From: Stichopus chloronotus
Lineage: Eukaryota; Echinodermata; Holothuroidea; Aspidochirotida; Stichopodidae
Direction of reading: 5' to 3'
DNA length: 64,000 nucleotides
Assembly (NCBI GenBank): GCA_021234535.1
Contig: CM037830.1
Location: 17,167,116-17,231,115, forward strand
The notes under the pieces are model-generated. The model saw nothing but the letters and a program-made list of their open reading frames with translations, ran no database searches and was not told the origin of the DNA. Numbering within the stretch: position 1 is the first letter of the stretch; each line of letters starts with the position of its first letter. The translations under genes and the position numbers were made by a program. This document shows positions 63,595 through 64,000 of this stretch, piece after piece.

Positions 63595-64000
63595 AGAAAG
63601 CCAAAAGGCTTTGTGATTCCTTGCCACATGGTTATATTATAACAAGCATGAATTATTCACATGACAAGTATGAGATCAACTGCAGTTACTGGTCTTGAAA
63701 CACCACATTAATAAGCCTTTAACCCAAATAACCTTTATTTTGGTGACCTCAAATGACATTTGACGTCCACTAAAAGCAATAGGGATCACCTACCCAGTAT
63801 TGGGAACCTACACATCAAGTATGACATCAGTCAACATTACTCTTCTGGAGATAATGTGCTAGAAAATTTTCACCTCGGGGGACCTCAAACGACCTTTGAC
63901 CTCCACAAAAACAATAGGAGTCATCTACTCAATATGACTAACCCACACACCAAGTATGACATCAGAGATACTGTGTTTACAATGTGTTTACAGTTTGACT
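63595..64000 (+). repeat. TGACCT repeat, copy G (cut by window end)
   Basis: The copy begins GGCTTTGTGATTCCTTGCC then ACATGGTTATATTATAACAA, nearly identical to copies D and F. A one-mismatch DR1 (CGACCTTTGACCT) lies at 63890-63902. It continues past 64000. Confidence 0.85.

Noticed and set aside
1..64000. CRISPR arrays, bacterial operons, tRNA and rRNA genes
   Set aside because: The tandem arrays have variable, related spacers and are minisatellites. I recognised no tRNA box A/B pair with cloverleaf or rRNA core sequence, and the gene structure is intron-containing eukaryotic.

Overview
This window is eukaryotic genomic DNA: AT-rich, gene-sparse, with short exons, canonical GT/AG introns and many dispersed repeats. 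The encoded proteins (a PTP-PEST-family phosphatase and the KEOPS subunit Pcc1/LAGE3) and the style of the repeats suggest an invertebrate deuterostome, possibly an echinoderm. That assignment is inference, because no lineage-diagnostic gene is present.

Layout. (1) 1-2.1 kb: a degenerate GACTGCGACTGC tandem array, split by an 826-bp inverted-repeat element (523-1348) flanked by GAATC on both sides. (2) 2.1-3.5 kb: a copy, in reverse orientation, of a minisatellite-bearing repeat rich in AGGTCA half-sites. (3) 3.7-4.74 kb, + strand: the last two coding exons of a Pcc1/LAGE3 homologue; its 5' exon was not found. (4) 4.74-11.15 kb: the convergent interval, probably holding both 3'UTRs. (5) 11.15-59.6 kb, - strand: a gene encoding a PTP-PEST (PTPN12/18/22) family cytosolic tyrosine phosphatase. 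I resolve 15 exons. They encode most of the catalytic domain (from xxYIAxQGPL through CERYW, the WPDHG loop, HCSAGCGRTG and QTKDQY), a long proline- and tyrosine-motif-rich tail, and a C-terminal homology (CTH-like) motif. Splice phases agree at every junction except one (19.26 kb to 15.10 kb). The 5' exons (N-terminal helices and pTyr loop) were not found in 59.6-64 kb.

The introns hold six more copies of the AGGTCA/TGACCT repeat (B to G, the last running off the window edge), a second TIR-like element (51.4-52.3 kb), a pair of about 0.55-kb dispersed repeats (20.7 and 56.2 kb), a 107-bp tandem duplication, microsatellites, and several open, splice-flanked segments of unknown nature. The most interesting of these are a 132-nt, phase 0-0 candidate cassette exon inside the phosphatase domain (47,976-48,107) and a candidate two-exon + strand gene nested in the same intron (38,834-39,637).

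The two recognised genes have unrelated roles (dephosphorylation of cytoskeletal and adaptor proteins; tRNA t6A modification) and are simply convergent neighbours. The strongest non-genic signal is the repeat family. Its unit carries three nuclear-receptor half-sites spaced as DR4 then DR1, so it may seed receptor-binding sites across this locus.
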